Shown in pieces: positions 40,342 through 49,624 of a DNA stretch of 64,000 nucleotides. The translations under genes were made by a program, and so were the position numbers. The notes under the pieces are model-generated. The model was given only the letters and a program-made list of their open reading frames with translations, was not told where the DNA came from and made no database searches. Position 1 is the first letter of the stretch, and each line of letters begins with the position of its first letter. This stretch comes from an uncultured Bacteroidota bacterium (GTDB taxonomy: Bacteria > Bacteroidota > Bacteroidia > Chitinophagales > Chitinophagaceae), in contig CALEZD010000077.1 in assembly GCA_937928385.1 (NCBI GenBank), positions 86,199-150,198 of the forward strand, given 5' to 3'.

Positions 40342-41646
40342 ATGTTAAAGGTAGCCTGGATGCAGCATACGCAATATATATTGCTTTATTTGCTGGTATT
40401 TGCTATTCCTTTTCCTTTCATTTATGCAAATATTGTATTAATACTGTTTGCGCTGGTATGGGTATTGCAGGTAGATATAAGATTACTGTGGAACAACCTG
40501 GTAAACCGCAGGATACTATGGGCTTACATATTGCTTTTTTTACTTTTTGCTGTTAGCTATTTTTATAGTGAAAATAAGGCGCAATCAGCCTTTGACACCC
40601 AATCAAAAGTCTTCCTGTTAATAATGCCTGTGATATTTGGTGCAGGCATCAGTATTTCGCCCAAACAGCTGGAAAAGGTGTTTCTTGCATTTGTTTTAGG
40701 TATTACTTCGGTAGCGCTTATCAGTGCGGCAAGGGCATATACTATATGGCAATCATCGGCAGATGTTAATGCTTTCTTTTACCACAATATTGTGGGGTGG
40801 CTCAATGCTAATGCGGTTTATGTAGCCTTATACACGTTCTTTACCATTGCCCTCCTGTTATTATACCCCTGGCAGCAGTATTTTCGAGGGAAAAGCATAT
40901 ACCTCAAATACCTGGTTACCGCCATGCATATCGCTTTTTTTGTACTGTTGTCCGCGCGTATGCTTACACTGCTCCTTATCGTGTTTTTAGTGCCGATGTA
41001 TTTATTAAATATTTTCAAAACAGGCTTCCACCAAAAGAAAATATTATTTACCAGTGCTGTATTCGTACTCCTGGTTATCACCCTTTTAGTTACTGAAAAC
41101 CCGGTTAAAGACAGGTTCAAGGACATTTTTATGAAAAAAACTGAGGTTGCTTTTCTTAATGACTACAGCAATACAAAAGAAGGTGATTTTAATAACCTGG
41201 CTTTAAGGCTGTTTTTGTGGCGACTTGGGCTGGATGTTGTATCTGACAACACTAATAATTACCTGGCTGGTGTGGGCAATGGTGACGCGCAAAGCTTGCT
41301 GAATAGTAAAATGAAGGAATATGGTGTACGCAATATCCACGAGGATCTGGCACTCAGGTCACCATTCTATAATGCTAATTTGCATAATATGTACCTTCAG
41401 TCTTTATTAATGGTAGGCATTGCAGGATTTATATTATTAGTTTTTATAACATTTTATCCATACTTTACCTATCGCCAGATGCATACTATACCATGGTTTT
41501 ACGCATTTCATGTTTCTACCATGTTTTTCATGATTCAGGAATCAATGCTACAAACTCAGGCAGGTTTAGCATATTACACTTTGTTTTCTGTCATTTACTT
41601 TAACCTATATTACAGCTACAAAGACGTTAAAATAAAATTAATATGA
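40342..41646 (+). CDS. O-antigen ligase-like membrane protein
   Basis: A 434-residue polytopic protein of the Wzy_C superfamily. About ten helices flank a periplasmic loop containing the NLHNMYLQSLLMVG segment, the usual His-containing motif of WaaL/Wzy-type proteins. It would ligate or polymerise lipid-linked glycan at the periplasmic face. The ATG at 40342 is 4 nt after a promoter element; MQHTQYILLYLLVF from 40360 is an equally good start. It is divergent from the flippase operon. Confidence 0.82.
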   Translation: MLKVAWMQHTQYILLYLLVFAIPFPFIYANIVLILFALVWVLQVDIRLLWNNLVNRRILWAYILLFLLFAVSYFYSENKAQSAFDTQSKVFLLIMPVIFGAGISISPKQLEKVFLAFVLGITSVALISAARAYTIWQSSADVNAFFYHNIVGWLNANAVYVALYTFFTIALLLLYPWQQYFRGKSIYLKYLVTAMHIAFFVLLSARMLTLLLIVFLVPMYLLNIFKTGFHQKKILFTSAVFVLLVITLLVTENPVKDRFKDIFMKKTEVAFLNDYSNTKEGDFNNLALRLFLWRLGLDVVSDNTNNYLAGVGNGDAQSLLNSKMKEYGVRNIHEDLALRSPFYNANLHNMYLQSLLMVGIAGFILLVFITFYPYFTYRQMHTIPWFYAFHVSTMFFMIQESMLQTQAGLAYYTLFSVIYFNLYYSYKDVKIKLI

Positions 41647-41749
41647 TGTTTTTGTGAACTTTTTTTAGAAATTTGCACAGAAATAAAAAATCTGACACGG
41701 TTTTTGCTGTATATAAGCAAACTACAGAAAAATCAAGGAAGAAAGCTGA

Positions 41750-42493
41750 ATGGAACAACCCTTTGTGATTAAATTGCCCCTGACTCAACCGTCTAAAGCT
41801 ACGGCACAACAATCGGATATTAACGAAATCCGTGAGATGTTCCGTGAGATAAACCATAGGTATATGGTTTATCAGCCATCACCATATTATGCGGCTGTTA
41901 AAAGAGTTATGGATATTTTTATTTCTATGACATTCATCCTGCTGGTGATGTCCTGGGTTTACCCTATTGTAGCTCTGCTTATCAAACTTACCTCTAAAGG
42001 ACCGGTTTTCTTTATCCAGAAGCGTACCGGGTACAAAGGCATCGAGTTCGATTGCTTCAAATTCCGTACAATGTATGTGAACGCTGATGCTGATACCAAA
42101 CAAGCTACCAGCAATGATAAGCGTATTACTCCTGTAGGCAAATTCCTCCGTGCTACCCACCTCGATGAAACAGCGCAGTTCTTAAACGTACTGCTGGGAG
42201 ATATGTCTATAGTAGGCCCGCGCCCGCACATGCTATACCATACCAGGCACTACTCGCAGTTCATTCCCTATTACAACCTGAGGCACGAAGCTATACCCGG
42301 TATGACAGGTATGGCACAGGTAAAAGGTTTCATTGGTGAGATAAACGTTGAGCGCGAATTGCGCAAGCGTATCCAGTGGGATGTGTACTATCTGAAGCAC
42401 CGCAGCATATCTATGGATATCAAAATTATCCTGGGTACTTTCGGACAAGTGTTCTCTAAGGCCTTCCAGAGCTTCACAGGCAGGAATAAATAA
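41750..42493 (+). CDS. Initiating sugar-phosphate transferase (short Bac_transf type)
   Basis: A 247-residue transferase that places the first sugar phosphate on undecaprenyl phosphate. One N-terminal membrane segment (VKRVMDIFISMTFILLVMSW) is followed by the catalytic domain with KRTGYKGIEFDCFKFRTMYV, FLNVLLGDMSIVGPRPHM and a HEAIPGMTGMAQVKGF loop. It lacks the nucleotide-binding N-terminal half of the long paralogue at 15.5 kb. It follows the ligase-like gene by 103 bp on the same strand, at the edge of the polysaccharide cluster. Confidence 0.93.
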   Translation: MEQPFVIKLPLTQPSKATAQQSDINEIREMFREINHRYMVYQPSPYYAAVKRVMDIFISMTFILLVMSWVYPIVALLIKLTSKGPVFFIQKRTGYKGIEFDCFKFRTMYVNADADTKQATSNDKRITPVGKFLRATHLDETAQFLNVLLGDMSIVGPRPHMLYHTRHYSQFIPYYNLRHEAIPGMTGMAQVKGFIGEINVERELRKRIQWDVYYLKHRSISMDIKIILGTFGQVFSKAFQSFTGRNK

Positions 42494-42537
42494 CCGTTAA
42501 TATTGACTTTTGTCAGCTATTGGTTTTTATTTTTTCG

Positions 42538-42545
42538 TACTTTTC
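42538..42545 (+). promoter_or_regulatory. TACTTTTC promoter-like element for the universal stress protein
   Basis: Seven of eight bases match TAnnTTTG, 19 nt before the ATG at 42565. Confidence 0.4.
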
Positions 42546-42564
42546 GGAAGAATAGGATAACACT

Positions 42565-43389
42565 ATGGCGACAATAATTACTGCAACCGATTATACAGAG
42601 GTGGCTACCAATGCAGTGTATTACACCTGCGATATGGCCAAAGCACTGAACAGCAAAGTGGTGGTGGTGCACGCATACACTATACCCGTGGCTTTTCATG
42701 AAAACCCCATGCCGGTAATATCGCTGGAAGAGAGTAAAAGCTTAGCTGAATCGCAAATGGTGGCATTGGTTGACGACCTGGTAGAAAAGTACCCCGGCCT
42801 GCATATTGAAGGTAGTGTGCTATATGGCGATATTACAGATAACCTGAAAGAATACATTAAAAAATACAGCGCGTGGATGGTGGTGGTAGGCAATAGCAGT
42901 ACTGATGACGCGGGTTTCTGGCTGGGCAGCAACCTGATGAGCACCCTGCGCCACCTGCAATGCCCGGTGTTGGCTGTACCTGCTGAATATAAGTATAAAC
43001 ATGTAGGCAAAATCACTTTTGCCTGCGATATGAATAACATTTCAGAAAAAATACCTGCCGATAAGCTTACTGCCATCGTAAACAGGTTTGGCAGCGAACT
43101 GCATGTATTGAATGTAGACAGTAAAAACAGGCATTTTGACCCCGAAACACCCTATGAATATGCAAGGCTGGAAGAGATGCTGCATAATGTCAAACCCGAA
43201 TACCATCATGTAGAAAATGAAGATATTGATGCCGGCATTCAATTGTTTGTAGCAGCTAATAATATGGATTGGCTGGTAGTAGTACCGCACAGGCACAACT
43301 TTTTTGAGAGCCTGTTTCATAAAAGCCATACCAAGGCTATAGTAAAACAGGCGCATATACCTTTGCTGGCATTGCATGAGGTGGCTTAG
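42565..43389 (+). CDS. Universal stress protein with two UspA domains
   Basis: A 274-residue tandem UspA protein. Domain 1 (about 1-145) starts MATIITATDYTEVATNAVYY and has an ATP-binding-like G-x2-G-x9-G(S/T) region around VVGNSSTDDAGFWLGSNLMST; domain 2 (about 150-274) is more divergent. Such proteins support survival under energy or oxidative stress in many bacteria, usually by unknown mechanism. It overlaps the convergent unknown gene by 4 bp. Confidence 0.9.
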   Translation: MATIITATDYTEVATNAVYYTCDMAKALNSKVVVVHAYTIPVAFHENPMPVISLEESKSLAESQMVALVDDLVEKYPGLHIEGSVLYGDITDNLKEYIKKYSAWMVVVGNSSTDDAGFWLGSNLMSTLRHLQCPVLAVPAEYKYKHVGKITFACDMNNISEKIPADKLTAIVNRFGSELHVLNVDSKNRHFDPETPYEYARLEEMLHNVKPEYHHVENEDIDAGIQLFVAANNMDWLVVVPHRHNFFESLFHKSHTKAIVKQAHIPLLALHEVA

Positions 43390-43751
43390 TCTGCTCGTTC
43401 TTCAGCAGCCTTTTCAAATTTCCTTTTTACAAGGCGTAACAATGCACTAAGACCCATTTCAGTGCCCTTCCATTTGGCATAGCCGGTCAGCACCTCAATC
43501 GCTACCTTTTTCAACAGGCTCTTTTCTATGATGGTTCCGGCCAGTTTCAATGCGGGTATGCCCAGTGCCAATAATTTATTGGTTGCCCCTTTCGATGTTA
43601 TTACATCCACTATCGCTGGTATCAAATCTCCGTATAGTGAAGGGCCGCTATCGGTATCGCTGAAGGCAGTGGCAGCTTCAGCTTTTTTTAAGGCTTTTTC
43701 CCGTCTCAGCTCGTCCAGGCTACTCAGCTTTTTTGAATATAGGTTCACCAT
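43386..43751 (-). CDS. Small basic protein of unknown function, last gene of YtxH/holin-like module
   Basis: A 121-residue, helical, Lys-rich protein from ATG 43751 (MVNLYSKKLSSLDELRREKA). Upstream ATGs at 43779-43793 would overlap the preceding gene; 43751 starts 1 bp after that stop. The centre has an Ala/Gly/Leu-rich amphipathic stretch (LLALGIPALKLAGTIIEKSL). I recognise no family. It is cotranscribed with the holin-like and YtxH-like genes and is probably membrane-associated (inference). Confidence 0.75.
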   Translation of the reverse strand: MVNLYSKKLSSLDELRREKALKKAEAATAFSDTDSGPSLYGDLIPAIVDVITSKGATNKLLALGIPALKLAGTIIEKSLLKKVAIEVLTGYAKWKGTEMGLSALLRLVKRKFEKAAEERAD

Positions 43752-43752
43752 A

Positions 43753-44112
43753 TCAACCTTGCTTTGGGTGTTTAGGTTCATCCTCATCCTCATGGCTGGT
43801 CAGCAGGCTTATAAACAAACCTGCAAACCACTTATTTATCGGCTTCTTGAAAACCAGTATCAATACCAGTATCAGGATGTAGATGCCGCTGACAATAAGG
43901 TAACCCATTGGTATTGAGCCTGTGATGGCTGCAAAATATTCGCTTAGCCCTATACCCAGGAATATGATAACAGCCACAGCCATAATCATGCCTACCCCGG
44001 CAAACATAAAAAAAGCGAGTATGACCGAAATACGTTCGATTATACTCAACTTCATTACATCCAGTTTTGCATTCAGGGAGTTAAGTACCTTCTCTATCAG
44101 TTTAGCTATCAT
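43753..44112 (-). CDS. Phage-holin-like (holin-X type) membrane protein
   Basis: A 119-residue protein with two hydrophobic helices (about residues 29-55 and 68-89) and a charged, acidic C-terminal tail ending HEDEDEPKHPKQG. This is the pattern of the chromosomal phage_holin_3_6 / holin-X family, which is not of phage origin here: no phage genes are near. It sits 14 bp after the YtxH gene and 1 bp before the unknown basic protein. Function is unknown; envelope stress is often suggested. Confidence 0.8.
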   Translation of the reverse strand: MIAKLIEKVLNSLNAKLDVMKLSIIERISVILAFFMFAGVGMIMAVAVIIFLGIGLSEYFAAITGSIPMGYLIVSGIYILILVLILVFKKPINKWFAGLFISLLTSHEDEDEPKHPKQG

Positions 44113-44126
44113 TTGTTGCCGGACAA

Positions 44127-44342
44127 TCAGGAGTTATAAATATCTGTTTCCAGGTCTTCTGCTTTCTTCTTCAGGTGGTCAGCCTTGTTTTTCAACGTAT
44201 CTGTCCAGTGGTTTACCTGGCTTTTTATTTTTTCTATGTCTTCTTTGCGTTTCTTTTCGTCGGTAGCCAGTATGTACCCCAATGCTGCACCTATTGCTGC
44301 TCCTATTAATAATGTTGCTACTGTTTTTCCTGTGTTAGCCAT
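44127..44342 (-). CDS. YtxH-like small membrane protein
   Basis: A 71-residue protein: TLLIGAAIGAALGYILATDE is a Gly/Ala-rich N-terminal membrane segment, followed by a Lys/Glu-rich coiled coil (about 30-71). This is the standard YtxH domain layout, associated in other bacteria with general stress regulons. It is the first gene of a three-gene minus-strand module. Confidence 0.85.
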   Translation of the reverse strand: MANTGKTVATLLIGAAIGAALGYILATDEKKRKEDIEKIKSQVNHWTDTLKNKADHLKKKAEDLETDIYNS

Positions 44343-44500
44343 ATCTGTTTTTTTTTAGTGAATTAATAAAACTGTTATCTACCTTCGACAAAAGCTAATC
44401 CAAAATAAAATTAAAGTATTTTAGTAGTAAAAAAGCTGTTATTTGTCATCGGTTCAATACTTAAACATATTCAGCGGCATTTTGTTGTTAAAAAATAAAC

Positions 44501-45556
44501 TTGATGCAACTTCTTAACACTAATAACTTAAAACAAATAGCGCTGCTCAGTCTCATTGTGGTTCTGGGGCTTAGTATTCTCAACCGGTTTTCGGTATTTG
44601 TTCCCAGCGTGCTTGCGGCTGCTACGTTGTATATACTCATCAGGCACTGGTATATAGTGCTGGTGACTAAGCGAAAATGGAAAAAATGGGTGGCTGCTAC
44701 TTTCTTTATATTATCTGCACTTATTTTAATTGTTATACCACTGTTTTTCCTGTTCCAGGCTATGGCGCCTACGCTCAATAGTATTTTGAACCAAACCGGT
44801 AACATGGAAAAAACACTGGCTGCCCTTTCTGCCAACCTCAAGAAAGCAGGCATACCCATCAACTTTAATGCGCAGCAAATCAATGACATTATAGCAAAAA
44901 TCACGTCTGTAGCGCCATCTGTAGTAGGGGCTACTGCCAATATGCTCACCAATACGGTGCTTACTTTCTTTTTCCTCTATTTTATGCTGGTACAAGGCAA
45001 AGAAATGGAATATGCCATAAAAGATTTCCTGCCACTGAAACACGAAAACGTGGACGATATCTGGACCTCAACCCGGCTTATGGTATTTGCCAATGCTATA
45101 GGCATACCTGTACTCGCCATTAGCCAGGGCATAGTGGCTACTATAGGTTACTGGATATTTGGAGTGGAATCATTTATCTTCTGGGGGGTATTAACAGGTG
45201 TTTTTTCTATAGTGCCATTAGTAGGTTGCGCGCTTATATGGGCGCCTCTATGCATATACCTGGCTATCGAGGGTGAAACCGCCAACGCAATATGGCTGGC
45301 TGTGTATTCTTTTATTATTACCGGGGGGGTAGATAATGTGCTGCGGTTCACTATACTGGATAAGCTGGGAGATGTACACCCCATCATTACCACAATAGGT
45401 ATTATTATAGGTGTGCCTATGTTTGGCTTTATGGGTTTTATATTCGGTCCTTTACTGGTGTCTTACCTGCTGCTGCTTATCAAGATATACCGTGTAGAGT
45501 TTACAGACCATAAATCTAAGTCCGTTAATCCGGTACGGCGGGGCGATACTACTTAA
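44501..45556 (+). CDS. AI-2E family transporter (PerM-like)
   Basis: A 351-residue inner-membrane protein with eight hydrophobic segments and a central soluble part. Family marks include ALSANLKKAGIPINF, FFFLYFMLVQGKEMEYAI, and the C-terminal FGFMGFIFGPLLVSYLLLL. Members export autoinducer-2, sodium or other solutes; the substrate cannot be inferred. Its 3' end overlaps the convergent nadD gene by 8 bp. Confidence 0.9.
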   Translation: MMQLLNTNNLKQIALLSLIVVLGLSILNRFSVFVPSVLAAATLYILIRHWYIVLVTKRKWKKWVAATFFILSALILIVIPLFFLFQAMAPTLNSILNQTGNMEKTLAALSANLKKAGIPINFNAQQINDIIAKITSVAPSVVGATANMLTNTVLTFFFLYFMLVQGKEMEYAIKDFLPLKHENVDDIWTSTRLMVFANAIGIPVLAISQGIVATIGYWIFGVESFIFWGVLTGVFSIVPLVGCALIWAPLCIYLAIEGETANAIWLAVYSFIITGGVDNVLRFTILDKLGDVHPIITTIGIIIGVPMFGFMGFIFGPLLVSYLLLLIKIYRVEFTDHKSKSVNPVRRGDTT

Positions 45557-46118
45557 AATAATTGCTGCCTGCTATGTATTCAAATACTGCTTCGGGTACC
45601 AGGTAACGTACCGATTTGCCTTCTTTTATTTGTTTGCGTATGTATGTGGATGATATATCCAGAAGTGGTGCGTTCAGGATAGTTAGCCCTGCACCATGAG
45701 TTTCCTCAATTTCAAACCCCTGACGTTTATATACAATAACAGGGTATTTTTTTAACAGTTGCTCGTAGTTCTTCCAGCGGTGAATGTTATGAAAACTGTC
45801 TGAACCCATGATGACGGAAAATTTTTCCAGCGGAAATTTTTCTTCCAGGTAGGTAAGTGTGTCTATTGTATACGACGGCTTGGGCAGGCTGAATTCAATA
45901 TTACTCGCCCTGAATTTAGGGTTGTTTTCTATGGCTAATTTTACCAGGTGTAGCCTGTCATATTCATTCAGCAGAGAGTGAGAGTCTTTGAGGGGATTGT
46001 GCGGTGAGACCACAAACCATAGTTTATCAATTTCGGAGTGCTCAACAATATGGTTGGCAATTATCAGGTGGCCGATATGTATGGGATTGAAGCTGCCGAA
46101 AAATAATCCGATATGCAT
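45549..46118 (-). CDS. nadD: Nicotinate-nucleotide adenylyltransferase
   Basis: Makes deamido-NAD from nicotinate mononucleotide and ATP in de novo NAD synthesis. The 189 residues have the nucleotidyltransferase signature GLFFGSFNPIHIGHLI near the N-terminus and the second motif SSTYIRKQIKEGK near residue 155. It is monocistronic. A perfect TACTTTTG lies 5 nt before the ATG, predicting a leaderless message. Confidence 0.95.
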   Translation of the reverse strand: MHIGLFFGSFNPIHIGHLIIANHIVEHSEIDKLWFVVSPHNPLKDSHSLLNEYDRLHLVKLAIENNPKFRASNIEFSLPKPSYTIDTLTYLEEKFPLEKFSVIMGSDSFHNIHRWKNYEQLLKKYPVIVYKRQGFEIEETHGAGLTILNAPLLDISSTYIRKQIKEGKSVRYLVPEAVFEYIAGSNYFK

Positions 46119-46123
46119 GGGTG

Positions 46124-46131
46124 CAAAAGTA
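46124..46131 (-). promoter_or_regulatory. TACTTTTG promoter element for nadD
   Basis: Minus-strand TACTTTTG (perfect TAnnTTTG), with 5 nt to the ATG at 46118. The transcription start should fall on or next to the A of the ATG. Confidence 0.6.
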
Positions 46132-46303
46132 GTTCAAATGCAGCAATATGATAAATGATGAAATGGTTAGGTGGAATAAACCTGCCCTAAACGGTTTTTC
46201 TGCAAAAGGTATTTTGTGCTGTTTCTCTTAAAGTATTGCTAAAATACCCCATGTTTGCTTGGCTTGTAAACAGGGAATACTGATTTTTACCAAAACTAAC
46301 CTT

Positions 46304-47296
46304 ATGAAAAAACTTATACTCTTATCATTTGCTCTGCCCTTACTGGCATCAACGGCATCCAATGCCCAGTTCAATTATAATATTACAGTGTCCAAAGATG
46401 CTTATCAGCCTTTGGCGAATGGCATCAGCCTGAATGACACTACAAGGTGGGATGATGAGTTTTATATGCTGCCATTAGGGTTTACCATGGATATTGATGG
46501 AAAAACAACTAACCGTATTTCAGTCGAATCGATGACAGGTTTTTCGTCTGATAGTTTTGGCAATGTGAATGCCTTTATGATAACCGACCTGGACCTGTAC
46601 GACAGGGGGAATGTAACAGGCGATTCTGTCACCAGGTCACCTGTACGATATGAATTGTCCGGCGCTCCCGGCAACAGGGTTATGAAACTGGAAGTGGCTA
46701 ATGCGGGCATATACGAAGAGGATGACCTGTATGGAACTAATAATGACTCTGTCAACTTCCAGGCATGGTTTTACGAGGGGACAAATGTGATTGAGTTCAG
46801 GTTCGGGCCATCTAATATTTCTCATTATTCTGATTATTATTACCTGACTGGAGAACCTATGATGGGATTCATCAAAAACATTACCATTGGCACAACCAAT
46901 TTCGATGCATTTTACTACTTCACAGGCAGCTATCTGTCACCGGTAATAGATAGTGCCAAGGCGGGCACGGGTTTTAATGCAGGGATGAACATACATCCGC
47001 CTGATAGTACAGTGTTCAGATTTACGCCCAAACCAGTGGGTATTGGCGGCACTATAGCTATGTTGTCCGAATTGCAGTTGTTGTCGAATACAGGTAATAG
47101 TTTTATCAGCATCAACAGCCCCTACAGCACACCGCTGGATTATAAAATAGTGTCTATGGCAGGTGCTACTGTTCAGTCGGGCATTATTAACCCCGGTATG
47201 AATAAACCGGATATCAGCAGCCTTTCTTATGGTATGCATATATTGGTGGTTTCGGGGTTAGATGGTATGAAGGCCTTTCGCATCAATAAATACTAA
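46304..47296 (+). CDS. Exported protein with T9SS type A sorting domain
   Basis: A 330-residue secreted protein. The ATG at 46304 gives signal peptide MKKLILLSFALPLLASTASNAQ; 15 more upstream codons are open but lack signal character. Residues 25-255 look like a beta-rich domain with no family I know. The last ~75 residues (from NTGNSFISINSPYS to FRINKY) match a type A sorting domain, although the usual YPNP block is degenerate. No partner gene is obvious; flanks are nadD and a nucleotidyltransferase. Confidence 0.82.
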   Translation: MKKLILLSFALPLLASTASNAQFNYNITVSKDAYQPLANGISLNDTTRWDDEFYMLPLGFTMDIDGKTTNRISVESMTGFSSDSFGNVNAFMITDLDLYDRGNVTGDSVTRSPVRYELSGAPGNRVMKLEVANAGIYEEDDLYGTNNDSVNFQAWFYEGTNVIEFRFGPSNISHYSDYYYLTGEPMMGFIKNITIGTTNFDAFYYFTGSYLSPVIDSAKAGTGFNAGMNIHPPDSTVFRFTPKPVGIGGTIAMLSELQLLSNTGNSFISINSPYSTPLDYKIVSMAGATVQSGIINPGMNKPDISSLSYGMHILVVSGLDGMKAFRINKY

Positions 47297-47511
47297 TAGT
47301 TCTGATAAATGTTTGATTGCCTGGGGTGGAATGCCGTAATATTCTATAACTGATTATCAATCGGTTAGGGGACTATCAAATACTGAGTCATATTAATACA
47401 CAAATAACAATTCAACAGCTCTGTGCATTAGTTGGCGTTTTATAGTATTTTCACGTTCCCTTTACGGGGGCATATAGAAAGGAAATGATTCAGTAAGTAA
47501 AACAGCAAATC

Positions 47512-48516
47512 GTGAAAGCCATTATTCCCGTGGCAGGTGCGGGTACAAAACTCCGCCCGCTTACATATACACAGCCTAAGGCATTGATACCCATTGCGGG
47601 TAAAACAATCCTTAGTGTCATTATAGACCAGCTATTGGATGCCGGTGTTACAGAATTTGTATTTGTGATTGGCTACCTGGGTGAGAAAATACAACGCTAC
47701 CTGACCAAGAACTACCCCAAACTGAAATATACACTGGTAAACCAGACAGACCGCAAGGGCACAGGCCATGCTATATGGCTTACCCGCAGCGCTGTAGAAA
47801 ACGATGAGGTGATGATTGTATTGGGCGACACTATTTGCGACTACGATGTAAAAAAAGTACTGTCCAGCCCGGTATCACAAATAGGTATAAGAAAAGTAGA
47901 CGACCCACGCGGTTTCGGGGTGGCTGAGCTGAATGAAAAAGACAAAGTGCTGAAAGTGGTGGAAAAACCGCTGATACCCAAGTCGAATATGGCGATGGTG
48001 GGGGTGTATTACATAAAAGAAAGCAATGTTTTATACAGCGCGCTGGATAAACACCTGAATGAACGCAATACTGATGAGGAAGGGGAATATCACCTTACCA
48101 ACGCGCTGCAATATATGATAGAGCAGGGTATAGAGTTTCATGGGTTCAGGGTCAACAACTGGTTCGACTGTGGTAAGAAGGAAAGTTTGCTGTACACCAA
48201 TGCTGTATTGCTGAAAGAGCAAAGTGAACGTCGTGGTGAAACTACTACGTCTTACCAATACGATACCAGCGTAATCATTCCACCGGTAAGTATAGCCGAG
48301 GGCTGCACCATCAGCCATTCCATTATAGGGCCAAATGTAACAATAGGTGAGCATACCAATATAAAAGCATCAATTATTAAGGATACCATCATCGGTTCGT
48401 TTGCAGAGTTGGATGAAGTGGTACTGCACTCCTCCATTATAGGCAGCGATGCCTTTGTTCGTGGCCTCAGCCAGAGCCTGAACATTGGGGATAATACAGA
48501 AATTGACCTCGGCTAA
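47512..48516 (+). CDS. Sugar-phosphate nucleotidyltransferase with left-handed beta-helix tail
   Basis: A 334-residue enzyme of the NTP-transferase family. The N-terminal catalytic domain has AGAGTKLRPLTYTQPKALIPI (modified G-x-G-T/S-R-L-x-P-x-T signature, with Lys replacing the usual Arg) and VMIVLGDTICDYD; residues 245-330 are hexapeptide repeats. It would make a nucleotide-activated sugar (glucose-1-phosphate type) for surface glycans. GTG start. A bidirectional terminator separates it from convergent galE. Confidence 0.88.
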   Translation: MKAIIPVAGAGTKLRPLTYTQPKALIPIAGKTILSVIIDQLLDAGVTEFVFVIGYLGEKIQRYLTKNYPKLKYTLVNQTDRKGTGHAIWLTRSAVENDEVMIVLGDTICDYDVKKVLSSPVSQIGIRKVDDPRGFGVAELNEKDKVLKVVEKPLIPKSNMAMVGVYYIKESNVLYSALDKHLNERNTDEEGEYHLTNALQYMIEQGIEFHGFRVNNWFDCGKKESLLYTNAVLLKEQSERRGETTTSYQYDTSVIIPPVSIAEGCTISHSIIGPNVTIGEHTNIKASIIKDTIIGSFAELDEVVLHSSIIGSDAFVRGLSQSLNIGDNTEIDLG

Positions 48517-48517
48517 T

Positions 48518-48547
48518 AAAAAAGCCCTGCTGCTGCAGGGCTTTTTT
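48518..48547. terminator. Bidirectional rho-independent terminator
   Basis: AAAAAAGCCCTGC-tgct-GCAGGGCTTTTTT is a perfect 13-bp stem with T-runs on both strands. It sits between the convergent nucleotidyltransferase and galE genes. Confidence 0.96.
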
Positions 48548-48548
48548 A

Positions 48549-49592
48549 TTATGGTATTAATGTGTTCTTGGTAGCTTCTTTTTTCAATGCCTGCTCCCAA
48601 CGCCAGGCGGTGTCCATCATCTGGTCCAGGTTGTACTTAATATCCCAGTCAAGCAATGCGCGCGCCTTACAGTTGTCAGCATATACGGCTATCACGTCGC
48701 CTGCCCTGCGCGGTCCGCGTATATAGTTCAGTTTTTCGCCCGATACTTTTTCAAAAGCCTCTATCAGTTCCAGCACGGTGACACCATTGCCTGAGCCGAG
48801 GTTAAACACTTCGCACTGTTGTGTGTTTCGTCCTTCCATAGTGTATTGCAGGGCTTTGGTATGTGCGTTCGCAATATCCATCACATGTATATAGTCGCGT
48901 ACGCAGGAGCCGTCGCGGGTATCGTAGTCTGTACCAAATACCTGCATCTCAGGACGTTTGCCTATAGCAGTCTGTGTGATAACCGGTACGAGGTTTTCAG
49001 GCTTCTCCTGCAGTTCGCCTATGATAGCCGAGGGATGTCCGCCTACGGGGTTGAAATAACGGAGCAATGTAACATTAAAGTCGGGGTTGGGTTTGCAAAA
49101 ATCACTGCATATATCCTCTCCCATCTGTTTGGTACGTGCGTATGGTGACTCGGGTTCTGCCAGTTCGGCTTTTTCATCTACAGGCAGTTTGTGCGGGTTG
49201 CCATATACCGAGCAGGATGAAGAGAAGACAAAATGGTTGATTTTACTCTCTTGTGCGCACTGCAGCAGGTTTACCAGCGAGTTAATATTGTTCCTGAAAT
49301 ATTTCAATGGCTCATTTACAGACTCGGGTACCGATTTAAATGCCGCGAAGTGTATGATACCGCTAATGTCAGGGTTTTCAATAAATACGGCCTCGGTATC
49401 TTCCAGGTTGCACAGGTTTACCCTATAGTTCTTTATTTTTTTACCTGTAACTTTTTCAATGCCCTCCAACATGCGCAATGAGCCGCGCGAGAGGTCGTCT
49501 ATAGATATAACATCATATCCGTTTTCTACCAGGTCTACAATTGTATGGCCACCTATATAACCACAGCCGCCTGTTACTAATATCTTACTCAT
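48549..49592 (-). CDS. galE: UDP-glucose 4-epimerase
   Basis: Interconverts UDP-glucose and UDP-galactose, feeding galactose metabolism and surface glycans. The 347 residues show the Rossmann motif GGCGYIGGHTIVDLVENGYD, the catalytic Ser and YARTK (Tyr-x3-Lys), and the substrate-binding SGNGVTVLELIEAF region typical of short-chain epimerases. It has its own TATATTTG promoter 19 nt upstream. Confidence 0.95.
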   Translation of the reverse strand: MSKILVTGGCGYIGGHTIVDLVENGYDVISIDDLSRGSLRMLEGIEKVTGKKIKNYRVNLCNLEDTEAVFIENPDISGIIHFAAFKSVPESVNEPLKYFRNNINSLVNLLQCAQESKINHFVFSSSCSVYGNPHKLPVDEKAELAEPESPYARTKQMGEDICSDFCKPNPDFNVTLLRYFNPVGGHPSAIIGELQEKPENLVPVITQTAIGKRPEMQVFGTDYDTRDGSCVRDYIHVMDIANAHTKALQYTMEGRNTQQCEVFNLGSGNGVTVLELIEAFEKVSGEKLNYIRGPRRAGDVIAVYADNCKARALLDWDIKYNLDQMMDTAWRWEQALKKEATKNTLIP

Positions 49593-49611
49593 CAGGTTTT
49601 GTTAGTTGCTG

Positions 49612-49619
49612 CAAATATA
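49612..49619 (-). promoter_or_regulatory. TATATTTG promoter element for galE
   Basis: Minus-strand TATATTTG (perfect TAnnTTTG), 19 nt before the galE ATG and within the 32-bp gap after the ABC transporter stop codon. Confidence 0.6.
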
Positions 49620-49624
49620 CCGTA

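Noticed and set aside
43753..44112. Prophage remnant because of the holin-like gene
   Set aside because: No phage structural, lysis or integrase gene is near; chromosomal holin-X proteins are common and here sit in a YtxH module.
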